The position numbers were made by a program, and so were the translations under genes. DNA of 42,539 bases. It comes from Planctomycetota bacterium. Its GTDB lineage: Bacteria > Planctomycetota > JACQVV01 > JASMLP01. The notes under the pieces are model-generated. The model worked only from the letters and a program-made list of their open reading frames with translations. It did no database searches and was not told where the DNA came from. Below are positions 1-8,438 of this stretch, piece after piece (within the stretch, counting starts at the first letter, position 1; each line of letters begins with the position of its first letter). Location: contig JASMLP010000039.1 in the NCBI GenBank assembly GCA_030748635.1, forward strand, positions 1 to 42,539, given 5' to 3'.

Positions 1-3000
1 CTCCCCGGCAACGCGCTCCGAAAAAGGCCATTCCCCCCGAACTCGAAGCGGTGGTGATGAAGGCCATGGCTCCCGAGAAATCCGACCGGTACCCCGACGC
101 AAAAACCTTCCAGGACGACATCCAGGCCTACCTCGACGGCCATGTCCTCGGCGCCGCTCGCTACAACCCGCTCCAGATCATGACCAAGTGGGTCGTGCGC
201 AATCGCAAGATGTGCATGGGAGCGGCGGCGGTCTTCCTGCTGTCGGTCGGTTTTTTCGGTTTGCTCCAGTGGAAGGCGTGGCGCGTTCGACAGGCGCACG
301 GAGAGCGAATCGAAAGGATTCTGGCCGAAGCGTCGAGTCAGGACCTCGATCCGAGGGTTCTCGAGCAGAGGGCCCTGGAGATCGCGAGCTTCAAGGAGGC
401 CCAGACGACCCAGATCCTGGTCACAAGACTCCGGAAGCTCTCCAGGACTCTCCGCCAAGCTACTCGCCAGGCGCTGCGATCGGCCAACGATCTGAGCGAG
501 GCCGAGAGGATCGGGTGGAAGCCGATCGAGGGACTCGAAGAGGCGATCGATGACTGGCTGGCCAGTCATGAGCCCATCGACCGGGATGGACGCTGGCCCT
601 CTCCGCCGAAAGAGCAGACCACCAAACAGATCGAACAGGCACGGGAACGCCTGATGGTGCGTGAGCGGAAAAACCAGGTTCGTATTAAGGCCGATGTTGA
701 CTTCATCAATTCGGGGTGGCGTCAGATCCTCGCCAGACGGCAGACCACCGCGCTCGAACAAGAGGGCCCCGGTGGATCGACCCTCCCCACCCTGATCTGC
801 CTGGCTCTGGCACACCTGGGAGAGTCGGAAGAGGTGACCGAAGCGCTGGCCTACTACCTCTGGAGCGAATGGGACCTGAAACGTTCGGTCGAGGTCGTCC
901 TGGTCCTGGTCGATCAGAGCGGGGATAAAAATCGGAGCGAGTTGATCCTGCGTGACCTGGTGGATTTGCTACCAGAACAATCGAGACCAGGTCGCTGGGG
1001 GGAACAGAGCGAGTGGTGGCGTAGGGTCAACAAGCGCCTGAAAAGGCGTTTCAAGAGTTCCGAAAAGGCGGTGATGACGCTCGACCGGGAGGAGATCACC
1101 GAGGCCCGTTCCTATTACGTTCGAGGCTTGGCCAGGAGACAAAAGTACGACCTGAAGGGAGCCATCCAGGACCTCACCCTCGCAATCCAGCTCGGCCCGG
1201 ACCATCCCGAACGAGCCAAGTTCTACATGGAGCGCGGCATTGCATGGAGATTGATGAGAGAAACGGCGAAAGCGATGGTGGATCTGGATCGCGCAATCGA
1301 ACTCGATACAGCAGAGAAGGGCGAAGCGTACATTGCCCGGGGCAACCTACGGTATGACAAGGGGAATTTCGAGGGAGCGATCGACGACTACCAGAGAGGA
1401 ATCAAACTGAATCCCGAGAGGTCTCGTTTCCATTGGATGATAGGAAGGGCCCGATTCAAAGCAGGAGACCTGGAGGGGGCGATCCAGGATGTGAACCGGG
1501 CGATCCATCTCGATCCAGATCAAGCCTTGTTTTACAGTGAGCTTGGGGAGATCCATACCACGAGAGGCGATCTGGCGCGAGCCGCCCAGGCCTTTGGCCG
1601 GGCAATCCAGGTCGATCCTCAGAACCCCAAACAATATACCGACCGTGGATTAGTGAGAGTCAAACAAGGCGATCTGGAGGGCGCAAACCAGGACTTCGAT
1701 CGCGCCATCAAACTCAACCCGGAACTCCACAGACCCTATAACCTCCGGGGTTTCATCCGAATGGAGCGGGGGGATCTGGAGGGCGCGATCCAGGACTTCG
1801 ATCGCGCTCTGAAGAACGACCCGGAGTATGCGAAGGCCTACAGCAACCGGGGAACGGCTCGATACAAGAGCGGGGATATCCAGGGCGCGATTTCCGATTA
1901 CGAAAAAGCGATCCAGATCGCACCCGAAGAGGCTAGAGTCCACCTCAACTTAGGAAGAGCTCTGGCCCAAAACGGTGACCAGGACGGGGCGTTCGAGAGC
2001 TACGATCGAGCCATCCAACTGAACCCGAAGCTACCCGAAGCCTTCACCAACCGGGGCGTGCTTCTCTTTCAAGTGGGGAACCCGAAGGGTGCGATCGAAG
2101 ACTTCAACCGGGCGATCACACTCAATCCGAGGTTAACCCCGGCTTACTTCAACCGGTGTATGGTTCTAAAAAAGATAGGAAACCTCGATGGAGCGTTGTC
2201 AGATCTGGACCGGATCCTCGAGATCACCCCTCACTCCTCCAAAGTCCACTTTGAGCGGGGGGTTCTGCAGCAGGCCAGAGGCAACCTGCCCGGAGCCATC
2301 GAATGTTTCGATCGAACCATTCAGATCGATCCTCGAAGTTGGGAAGCGCATTTCTTCCGCGCCCGGATCCGACACAAAACGGGGAACGAGAAAAGCGCCT
2401 TCCGGGATCTCGACCGGTGCATCCAACTCAACCCCCAATTCACAAAAGCGTACATTTTTGGGGCCCACTGGCTGGGTCAGAAGGGAGACCTCGAAGGAGC
2501 GCTCACGTATTGCAATCGTTCGCTCCAAGCCAACCCACAAAACGCTGGATCCCACATCCGCCAGGGAGAATATTTTTTCAAACTGAAACGATATGCCGAA
2601 GCAGAGGCCAGCTTCACCAAGGGGATCGAAATCGACCCGAAATTGTCCACTGCCTACAACAACCGAGGCAACGCTCTCAAAAAACTCGGCTCCATCGAAC
2701 GCGCACTCGCGGACTACAACCAGGCCATCAAACTGGACCAGAAGTTGGTCGTACCCTACATCAATCGCGGCCACTGCCACCTCGAGCTTCGCAACTTCGA
2801 CGCCGCCATTACCGATTTCCAGAAGGCCCTTCAGACCGACCCCAAACAGGCTACACGGTTCAGACCGCATCTGGCGTTCGCCTACTACTCTCGGGGCAAC
2901 TCGTTCGGATCTCAGGGCAAGCTAGACGCGTCCATTGCGGACTACGACAAGGCTCTCCAGTTCAATCCAAACCTGGCGGATGCGTACTACTATCGCGGCA

Positions 3001-3473
3001 ACTGTTACGGGAGAAAAGGAGACTTCAGCACCGCGATCAAGAACTACGACAAGGCTCTCCAACTCAAACCCAACCTGGCGGATGCCTACTACTATCGCGG
3101 CAACTCCTTCCAAAAGAGAGGGGCCTTCGACGCCGCCATTGCCGATTACCAGAAGGCCCTTCAAATCAAACCGAAACTGGCCTCACAGATCAAACCGGTC
3201 CTGGCGTGGACCTACTACTCTCTCGGCAATTCCTTCCAGAAGAAAGGGGACTTCGACGCCGCGACCGCGAACTACGGCAAAGCAATCGAGATCAATCATC
3301 GATGTGCCGAGGCCTATTTCAACCGGGGCAATATCCGCAATTCGCAGGACAACCTCGGCCTCGCGATCGCCGATTATGAGAAAGCTCTCGAAGTCGCCCT
3401 CCCGAACTGGCGCTACCGTAAAAAGGTCGAAGGACTCCTCGCGCGAGCCCGTAAGAAACGGGCCGAGAAATAG
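1..3473 (+). CDS. Ser/Thr protein kinase C-terminal part with about 22 TPR repeats (5' end outside window)
   Basis: The reading frame is open to the left edge (first full codon at base 3), so the start and catalytic core lie outside the window. The first ~45 residues match the end of the kinase domain of the complete paralogue at 9479-14143: both carry LEAVVMKAM, EKSDRY and FQDDIQAYLDG, with near-identical DNA. A membrane helix follows (around GAAAVFLLSVGFFGLLQW), then a charged ~270-residue helical region, then about 22 TPR units of ~34 residues with the usual G-(D/N)-x-x-x-A-I-x-D-(Y/F) and A-I-x-L-(N/D)-P pattern up to the stop. Several late TPRs are nearly identical in DNA, indicating recent array expansion. 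By family, the kinase would be cytoplasmic and the TPR part on the other side of the membrane, where it could bind protein partners. Substrate unknown. Confidence 0.9.
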   Translation, partial: PRQRAPKKAIPPELEAVVMKAMAPEKSDRYPDAKTFQDDIQAYLDGHVLGAARYNPLQIMTKWVVRNRKMCMGAAAVFLLSVGFFGLLQWKAWRVRQAHGERIERILAEASSQDLDPRVLEQRALEIASFKEAQTTQILVTRLRKLSRTLRQATRQALRSANDLSEAERIGWKPIEGLEEAIDDWLASHEPIDRDGRWPSPPKEQTTKQIEQARERLMVRERKNQVRIKADVDFINSGWRQILARRQTTALEQEGPGGSTLPTLICLALAHLGESEEVTEALAYYLWSEWDLKRSVEVVLVLVDQSGDKNRSELILRDLVDLLPEQSRPGRWGEQSEWWRRVNKRLKRRFKSSEKAVMTLDREEITEARSYYVRGLARRQKYDLKGAIQDLTLAIQLGPDHPERAKFYMERGIAWRLMRETAKAMVDLDRAIELDTAEKGEAYIARGNLRYDKGNFEGAIDDYQRGIKLNPERSRFHWMIGRARFKAGDLEGAIQDVNRAIHLDPDQALFYSELGEIHTTRGDLARAAQAFGRAIQVDPQNPKQYTDRGLVRVKQGDLEGANQDFDRAIKLNPELHRPYNLRGFIRMERGDLEGAIQDFDRALKNDPEYAKAYSNRGTARYKSGDIQGAISDYEKAIQIAPEEARVHLNLGRALAQNGDQDGAFESYDRAIQLNPKLPEAFTNRGVLLFQVGNPKGAIEDFNRAITLNPRLTPAYFNRCMVLKKIGNLDGALSDLDRILEITPHSSKVHFERGVLQQARGNLPGAIECFDRTIQIDPRSWEAHFFRARIRHKTGNEKSAFRDLDRCIQLNPQFTKAYIFGAHWLGQKGDLEGALTYCNRSLQANPQNAGSHIRQGEYFFKLKRYAEAEASFTKGIEIDPKLSTAYNNRGNALKKLGSIERALADYNQAIKLDQKLVVPYINRGHCHLELRNFDAAITDFQKALQTDPKQATRFRPHLAFAYYSRGNSFGSQGKLDASIADYDKALQFNPNLADAYYYRGNCYGRKGDFSTAIKNYDKALQLKPNLADAYYYRGNSFQKRGAFDAAIADYQKALQIKPKLASQIKPVLAWTYYSLGNSFQKKGDFDAATANYGKAIEINHRCAEAYFNRGNIRNSQDNLGLAIADYEKALEVALPNWRYRKKVEGLLARARKKRAEK

Positions 3474-3513
3474 CGTCTCAACACGCTGCGCCCAAACATA
3501 CCCACTCGCCCCA

Positions 3514-3556
3514 CCCCAAATAACACGTTCCCGAACGACCTAGAGCAACCCCTCGA
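3514..3556. repeat. 43-bp repeat copy 1, downstream of kinase gene
   Basis: This stretch matches 14167-14209 at 42 of 43 positions by hand alignment, and both copies lie just after a kinase-TPR gene. On the minus strand its end reads GAG GGG TTG CTC TAG. That corresponds to the last codons of the Rieske gene at the other copy (GAG GTG TTG CTC TAG), although no Rieske gene is present here. It also contains the interrupted palindrome CGTTC-CC-GAACG. Confidence 0.85.
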
Positions 3557-3596
3557 ATTTTTGCTCTTCTGGCCTCGGTCTGTGAAGAAAGACGCA

Positions 3597-3679
3597 TTTT
3601 TTTTCTTCCGGATGATTCAAACCGATTCCGACGTGACTTCTATCCCTGGAAGCAAACCCAAACCACGAGGAGAAAAGCC
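3597..3679 (+). promoter_or_regulatory. Shared leader element, copy 1
   Basis: A T-run, then TTCTTCCGGATGATTCAAAC and about 60 further bases ending in a GAGGAG ribosome-binding site just before the ATG at 3680. It differs from copy 2 (4046-4126) at only about four positions and is clearly related to copy 3 (6393-6474). All three sit directly against a start codon. The block probably holds promoter plus 5' UTR. GGATGATT and ACGTG, about 16-17 bases apart, resemble an ECF-type -35/-10 pair, but this is inference. Confidence 0.7.
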
Positions 3680-3883
3680 ATGACTAGCCAGAGCCGAATA
3701 ACAACGCAAACATTTGAGACCATTGACCTGAAATTCAATGCAACTCCCCGAAGTCGATACGCCCGGCGACGCTCGGATGTCCCTCTCGAAGCGACCCTCA
3801 ATCCGCATGTCCTTTTCGTGGGAAACCGAGGAACTGGTGTCGGAGTCAGGTGGTCCTGGAAGGTCGAAGAGGGGGAAGCCTGA
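3680..3883 (+). pseudogene. 67-codon ORF: lipoprotein N-terminus joined to a conserved 42-codon tail (probable deletion remnant)
   Basis: The ORF starts at an ATG with a GAGGAG ribosome-binding site inside a perfect copy of the leader. Its first ~18 codons match the start of the FG-GAP lipoprotein gene at 4127 (both contain TTQTF, then E/D, then TID), but the lipoprotein's hydrophobic signal segment and repeats are missing. From the TAC codon at 3758 to the stop it aligns without gaps to the last 42 codons of the ORF at 5907-6134; shared features are Y-x-RRR-x-D and VGN-x-G-x-GV. The simplest reading is a duplicated leader/lipoprotein/small-ORF unit that lost its middle. It could still be translated as a small basic protein, because start, ribosome-binding site and stop are intact. 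Function unknown. Confidence 0.55.
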
Positions 3884-3928
3884 GATTCCAAAGGTCGGAA
3901 TTCCACCGCCCCCTAAGTCCAGACCCTA

Positions 3929-3967
3929 CCGCCTCCCGTGGAGCCGATCCGCGGGAGGCGGTTTCTT
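3929..3967 (+). terminator. Rho-independent terminator after the 67-codon ORF
   Basis: A perfect 10-bp GC-rich stem (CCGCCTCCCG at 3929-3938 with CGGGAGGCGG at 3952-3961) with a 13-base loop, followed by TTTCTT. Arm sequence and loop resemble those of the terminator at 6279-6312. Confidence 0.75.
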
Positions 3968-4045
3968 GGCCAGAAGGTGCCCCCTGCGAGCCCGCTTTCC
4001 GTTCGTATCAAGCCGCCCATCGTCCCCGGACAGAGGCCGAAAAAG

Positions 4046-4126
4046 TTTTTTCTTCCGGATGATTCAAACCGATTCCGACGTGTCTTCTATCCCTGGAAGC
4101 AACCCAAAACCACGAGGAGAAAAGTC
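4046..4126 (+). promoter_or_regulatory. Shared leader element, copy 2
   Basis: Nearly identical to copy 1, from the T-run to the GAGGAG ribosome-binding site. It ends immediately before the ATG at 4127 and so fixes the lipoprotein start there, not at upstream in-frame codons. The conserved core includes CCGGATGATTCAAACCGAT and CTTCTATCCCTG. Confidence 0.7.
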
Positions 4127-5701
4127 ATGACCACCCAGACCCGACTAACAACGCAAACATTTGATACCATTGATGTTCAGTCCAAATCAACCTTCCACCC
4201 CAGGAGCCGTCTCAGCCGGATTCTGCTGGTCCTCCTCGCTCTCGCCATGAGCTGGGGATGCACTCCGCGGGAACGCAGAATCTACGATGCCCACACCGCC
4301 CTGCATCCCAATCTCGTCGGCCAGGCTCTCCACCAGGATCTGGACATGGACGGAGAGGTCGGCGCCGGCGATGAACTGGTCCTCACCTTCGACGAGGAGG
4401 TCCTGATCGATCACTCCCGCCTGGACGTGGACAGCTTACTACTCCCGGTCGATGGCGACAGCTTCGGTGGAGTCGGCTTTACGATCACATCCGGTCCCGG
4501 GTCAGACCAGATCACCCTCACCCTCGGAGAAGATGCGCACCTGACCCATGCCGGGATATTTCATCGAAGCAACCGGAACAATGGCGCCCCTTCGGGCATC
4601 AGCCTGAATATCCTGCTCCCCGGCGCCATCGTCAGTGCCCAAACCGGCCGAGATGCCCTGCCCAACTTTCCCGTCGATGTGGTCCGGGCACCCGTTTTCG
4701 TCGATTCGGGGCAGGAACTAGGAAATGACCTGTCCTACCATGTCGCTCTGGGCGACCTGGACGGTGACGGCGACCTCGATCTGGTCATGGACAATCAGAT
4801 CTTTCTCAACAACGGGAGTGGCTCCTTCACCGTCACCGGTCAGGAGCTCCAAAGCGGTAGCGGTCTCGCTCTGGGAGACCTCGATGGCGATGGCGACCTC
4901 GATCTGGTCATCACCCGCCACTCTTACCTGGTCAGCGGCACCTGGATCTACTTCAACAACGGCCTGGCCTCTTTCACCCTCACCGGTCAGGAACTCCAAG
5001 GCGGCAACGGTCTCGCTCTGGGAGACCTCGACGGCGATGGCGACCTCGACATGGTTAACGGCACCAATATCTACTTCAACAACGGGAGTGGCTCCTTCTC
5101 CGATGCCGGTCCGGTCCTCGTCGACGTTTCCTACTCCATCGCTCTTCTGGGTGATCTCGACGGAGACGGCGACCTCGACCTGGTCGCCACGGGCACTCAG
5201 GGCCAACCCACATCGATCCATCTCAACGATGGGAACGGCGACTTCACCGAACACGGACTGGTCCAGGCAGACGCCACGATCTCCGGTGAGCTGGGCGATC
5301 TCGATGGTGACGGCGACCTCGATCTGGTCATCACCAGTTGCCAGGGCCAGCCCACGAGGATCCATCTCAACGATGGAAGCGGCCACTTCACCCCCTCCGG
5401 CCAGCTGGAGGTCGGATATGAACTCGAATGGGGTCACTTCTCTTTTTGTGTCGTCCTGGGTGACCTCGACGGCGACGGCGATCTGGATCTGGTCACCAAT
5501 CCCGGCCTCGATCGATCCTACGAGCACTCTGTCCAGGTCCACCTCAATGACGGAAGCGGCTCCTTCACCCGCACCAGCGAGATGAGCATGGGGGAAATGA
5601 ACTGGAACCAATCCATCGCTCTGGGGGATCTCGACGGCGACGGCGCTCTCGATCTCGCCCTCGGTAACGGTTCCACCAACCGTATCTACCTGAACAGGTA
5701 G
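4127..5701 (+). CDS. Exported FG-GAP/VCBS repeat lipoprotein
   Basis: 524 residues from the ATG at 4127, chosen because a GAGGAG ribosome-binding site and the conserved leader end there. After a ~27-residue polar start comes a hydrophobic segment (RILLVLLALAMSWG) and Cys45, a plausible but non-canonical lipobox. A ~150-residue beta-rich domain follows, then seven repeats with LGDLDGDGDLDLV-type cores spaced 40-75 residues apart. These D-x-D-x-DGD-x-D loops bind calcium in FG-GAP/VCBS beta-propellers, so the protein is probably a seven-bladed propeller anchored outside the cytoplasm and used for binding rather than catalysis. The last repeat has GALDLAL in place of GDLDLV. The repeat DNA is itself strongly repetitive. 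Confidence 0.88.
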   Translation: MTTQTRLTTQTFDTIDVQSKSTFHPRSRLSRILLVLLALAMSWGCTPRERRIYDAHTALHPNLVGQALHQDLDMDGEVGAGDELVLTFDEEVLIDHSRLDVDSLLLPVDGDSFGGVGFTITSGPGSDQITLTLGEDAHLTHAGIFHRSNRNNGAPSGISLNILLPGAIVSAQTGRDALPNFPVDVVRAPVFVDSGQELGNDLSYHVALGDLDGDGDLDLVMDNQIFLNNGSGSFTVTGQELQSGSGLALGDLDGDGDLDLVITRHSYLVSGTWIYFNNGLASFTLTGQELQGGNGLALGDLDGDGDLDMVNGTNIYFNNGSGSFSDAGPVLVDVSYSIALLGDLDGDGDLDLVATGTQGQPTSIHLNDGNGDFTEHGLVQADATISGELGDLDGDGDLDLVITSCQGQPTRIHLNDGSGHFTPSGQLEVGYELEWGHFSFCVVLGDLDGDGDLDLVTNPGLDRSYEHSVQVHLNDGSGSFTRTSEMSMGEMNWNQSIALGDLDGDGALDLALGNGSTNRIYLNR

Positions 5702-5739
5702 ATACAGATCCTTCCGTCTACATGATGGGAACCATTCTC

Positions 5740-5761
5740 CGGGCCCCCATTCGGGGGCCCG
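5740..5761 (+). terminator. Strong hairpin after the FG-GAP gene
   Basis: A 9-bp stem of G and C (GGGCCCCC at 5741-5748 with GGGGGCCC at 5753-5760, plus one outer C-G pair) around the loop ATTC, 38 bases after the stop. There is no T-tract, so it may protect the mRNA end or be a weak terminator rather than a classical one. Confidence 0.5.
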
Positions 5762-5906
5762 ATGGTCCCGTGGAGAAGGGCGCTCGCCAGTAAGGTCCTC
5801 CCATCGGGGATGGGGCCCGAGATTCTCCTCCACTCGTTCCATCCTCACAACCGGACCGAATCGAAGATCCGACAACTTTCACCGATTTTCATGAAAGGAA
5901 CCTACG

Positions 5907-6134
5907 ATGAACACGAATCATTCATTCACACCAACCCGAGTGGCAAACTTGGTCGAAGGGCTTTCCCCGCGTAGCGGGCCTTCGATTGACTCCCCTTCCC
6001 CGAGCCCATACCCCCGCCGACGCCCGGACGATCTTTTCCACACGATTCGCAGGCTCGCTGTGGTCTGGGTGGGAAACCCCGGGAATGGGGTGAAACTCGG
6101 CTATCCGAGGATCGTCGACGAAACGGGGTATTGA
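5907..6134 (+). CDS. Small hypothetical protein (75 aa) with a tail shared with the ORF at 3680
   Basis: An ATG with GAAAGGA seven bases upstream opens a 75-residue ORF lying 205 bp after the FG-GAP gene. Its first 34 residues are Ser/Pro-rich and match nothing else here. The last 42 codons (from 6009) align without gaps to the end of the ORF at 3680-3883: 14 of 41 residues and 74 of 126 bases match by hand count. Matches by codon position are 28, 26 and 20, which is only a weak coding signal. There is no signal peptide or membrane helix. A terminator (6279-6312) follows. It may be a real small protein or a decaying repeat; family not recognised. Confidence 0.45.
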   Translation: MNTNHSFTPTRVANLVEGLSPRSGPSIDSPSPSPYPRRRPDDLFHTIRRLAVVWVGNPGNGVKLGYPRIVDETGY

Positions 6135-6278
6135 ACCCACCCGCTTCCGATTCCTGGACTTCCAGTTCCGGGCCGAAAGTTGGACTCATCGTTCGATCCT
6201 CGGTTGTCCCCTACCCAGGGGAAGCTATTTTCGAACGCAACTGGAGAGGAAGTCCAACCTCTGACTCCGTACCCGTCC

Positions 6279-6312
6279 GCCTCCCGCGGAATCCATCTGC
6301 GGGAGGCTTTTT
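6279..6312 (+). terminator. Rho-independent terminator after the 75-aa ORF
   Basis: A 9-bp stem (GCCTCCCGC at 6279-6287 with GCGGGAGGC at 6299-6307), an 11-base loop and a TTTTT tail. Its arms resemble those of the terminator at 3929-3967, extending the parallel between the two small-ORF units. Confidence 0.8.
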
Positions 6313-6392
6313 CATGGCCGGACCCCACCCATGGAAGTTCCTTATCGACTCGCCTCGAACCGGCGCCCGGCATCGGTCAACGGACGAGGAGA

Positions 6393-6474
6393 TTTTTTTC
6401 TTCCGGATGATTCAAACCGATCCAGACGTGGCTTCTATCCCTGTAAGCCAACCCAAACCTCAAGGAGAGATGAC
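6393..6474 (+). promoter_or_regulatory. Shared leader element, copy 3
   Basis: A T-run, TTCTTCCGGATGATTCAAAC, ACGTGGCTTCTATCCCTG and an AAGGAGAG ribosome-binding site directly before the ATG at 6475. It is more diverged than copies 1 and 2, but the core is kept and the spacing to the start codon is nearly the same (82 against 81-83 bases). It sets the peptidase start at 6475. Confidence 0.7.
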
Positions 6475-8349
6475 ATGAGAAAAGAACTACTGCTCGTTTT
6501 TGGGCTTCTCTTGACCCCGCTTCCCACCGTGAGCGCCCAGCCCAACGAGGGCCGGGTGCGGATCACCGTACATCCCGAAACCGTGACGCTGGAGAGAAAG
6601 GGGCGAATGCTCTATCCCCAGACGGGCCGGGTGGAGGAGAATCCGGGGAGCCCCCAGATTCCGCTGGGGCGCGTCGAGGTCGAGGTGCCTTCCGACGTGA
6701 TAATCACCCGTATCGAGGTCGCGAGCATCGAGCAACGGAGCCGCGTGGTGTCCCGCGGCCTTTCCCTCGCGCCCGTTGGACGCATCATGGAATACGGGTC
6801 CGACGACGACCGCCAGGAGGGCGTCGTCCTGGATCGATGGGGTCGGAATGTGGAACTCTACGAGAGACAGGGAAGCCAACCCGATCCCCTCGCAACCATC
6901 GTGTCGCGCGGACATCGTCGAAGCACCCAACTCTTTACCCTGGAATACGCCCTTCTGGCTTACTTTCCCACCCAGAACCACACCATCCGCCAGATCGACG
7001 AACTCGTCGTGGAGCTGCGATTCCTTCGCGCTGACGAGGCCCCCCCCGTTCCCGTCCAGCAGACCCGAACGCCCGGCTACGCGATCATCACCTCCGCCGC
7101 CGTGGTGAAGGGATCGCTCAGCCTCTCCGACTTCGTGGACCACAAGAGGGCCATGGGATTCAACGTCCATGTGGAGACCATCGAGGAGATCCACGCCCTG
7201 TATCCGGACCTGAGCGACCGAGCCGATAGGATCCGAAGGTGGCTTCAGGACCGATACCTGGTGCGGAACATCGAATACGTCCTCCTCATCGGAAACCCTC
7301 ACCCGGAGACGGGACGGGTCCCCATGAAAGCGACCTGGCCCAAATCGAGAACCACCCCCGTTCCGACGGACCAATACTACGCCGAGTTGACGGAGGACTG
7401 GAATGCCAACGGCAACCATCGCGTGGGGGAATTCAGTGATGACATCGATCTCACCCCAGAGGTATACGTGGGCCGGATCCCGTTCGACAGGGTGAGTCGT
7501 GTGGATCGCGTGCTCCGCAAGACCATCGCCTACGACATCGCCACGGAGCAGGGCGGTCCGGCCATCGCCTGGCGTCGTAACGTTCTCCTTCCCATGTCAC
7601 GCATGGATTCGGACACCGATGGGGCCTTCCTGGGCGTGCACATGGTGAACCACTATCTGATCGAAAACGGATTCCGCCCCCTCACCCTGTTTCAGGACCA
7701 CGAGCAGCCCCGACTGGGATTCCACGCCGACATGGAGCTGACCTCCGGGTGCGTGCCCGAACTCTGGTCCCGCAACGCCTTCGGCATGGTCTGGTGGGAA
7801 GCGCACGGAAGTTCCACCGGCGCCAGCATCTGGCGCTCCGGCACCCTGATCAACAATCACCTCATCGAGCAGGTCCATCCCCTTCCCGAGGATCGTCCGG
7901 CCATCGTCTTCAGCGCGTCGTGCAACAACGCCAGAGCTGAGAGGTACAGCCTGGCGTCCTCTCTGATCCGCACCGGAGCCATCGCGGTGATCGCCGCCAC
8001 CCGACCCAGCCACTACCTTCGGGGACAGAGATTTGGCTTCCGTCGCACCGGCGCCGCCTCGCCGACGATCGCCTACAACGTGGGAAAACTTCTCGTCAAG
8101 CATCGGATGGCGGTCGGAAAAGCCCTCTACGAGTACAAGGGCCGCATCCACCCCAACAAATCGCTCTGGTTCAAGAACACTCTGGTCTACAACCTGTATG
8201 GCGATCCGTCCATCCGACTCCACAAGGAACCGTTGTTCGGTGAGAACCCCACCACCTCCCCGACTGCCGACGCACCTCGCCCGGACACCGTGAATGGCCG
8301 AGGAAAGTCGAAGCCGATCACTCCTCGCATCGAATGGTTCCGGAACTGA
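6475..8349 (+). CDS. Secreted gingipain-like cysteine peptidase (family C25)
   Basis: 624 residues from the ATG at 6475, chosen because the conserved leader and its ribosome-binding site end there. The protein opens with a clear Sec signal peptide (MRKELLLVFGLLLTPLPTVSAQ). A ~200-residue beta-rich pro-region precedes the catalytic domain, which shows the C25/caspase-fold pair His444 in WWEAHGS and Cys483 in FSASCNN. It also has the usual alternation of strands such as YVLLIGNP and the Asp-rich segment before PEVYVGRIP. It probably cleaves proteins outside the cytoplasm. It lacks the C-terminal sorting domain of Bacteroidetes gingipains and ends soon after the peptidase fold (NLYGDPSIRL plus ~45 polar residues). 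It is transcribed alone, with terminators on both sides. Confidence 0.85.
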   Translation: MRKELLLVFGLLLTPLPTVSAQPNEGRVRITVHPETVTLERKGRMLYPQTGRVEENPGSPQIPLGRVEVEVPSDVIITRIEVASIEQRSRVVSRGLSLAPVGRIMEYGSDDDRQEGVVLDRWGRNVELYERQGSQPDPLATIVSRGHRRSTQLFTLEYALLAYFPTQNHTIRQIDELVVELRFLRADEAPPVPVQQTRTPGYAIITSAAVVKGSLSLSDFVDHKRAMGFNVHVETIEEIHALYPDLSDRADRIRRWLQDRYLVRNIEYVLLIGNPHPETGRVPMKATWPKSRTTPVPTDQYYAELTEDWNANGNHRVGEFSDDIDLTPEVYVGRIPFDRVSRVDRVLRKTIAYDIATEQGGPAIAWRRNVLLPMSRMDSDTDGAFLGVHMVNHYLIENGFRPLTLFQDHEQPRLGFHADMELTSGCVPELWSRNAFGMVWWEAHGSSTGASIWRSGTLINNHLIEQVHPLPEDRPAIVFSASCNNARAERYSLASSLIRTGAIAVIAATRPSHYLRGQRFGFRRTGAASPTIAYNVGKLLVKHRMAVGKALYEYKGRIHPNKSLWFKNTLVYNLYGDPSIRLHKEPLFGENPTTSPTADAPRPDTVNGRGKSKPITPRIEWFRN

Positions 8350-8385
8350 CAGGGACTTCCGAACCGGCTTTTTCTTCTCGTGACT

Positions 8386-8438
8386 CGAGGCAGCGGACTC
8401 ACGCCCTGCGTGCCCGTCCGCTGCCTCGTATCTTTCTC
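8386..8438 (+). terminator. Terminator hairpin after the C25 peptidase
   Basis: A perfect 13-bp stem (CGAGGCAGCGGAC at 8386-8398 with GTCCGCTGCCTCG at 8416-8428) with a 17-base loop, followed by TATCTTTCT. It lies 37 bases after the stop codon. Confidence 0.8.

Noticed and set aside
4730-5700. Regularly spaced repeats resembling a CRISPR-like array
   Set aside because: The repeats keep the reading frame and encode FG-GAP calcium loops; spacers are coding and unequal, and there are no cas genes.
4718-5875. 385-codon minus-strand ORF opposite the FG-GAP gene
   Set aside because: It is a periodic shadow of the calcium-binding repeats (EVAVTIEIAQ-like units mirror DLDGDGDLD codons) and has no independent features.
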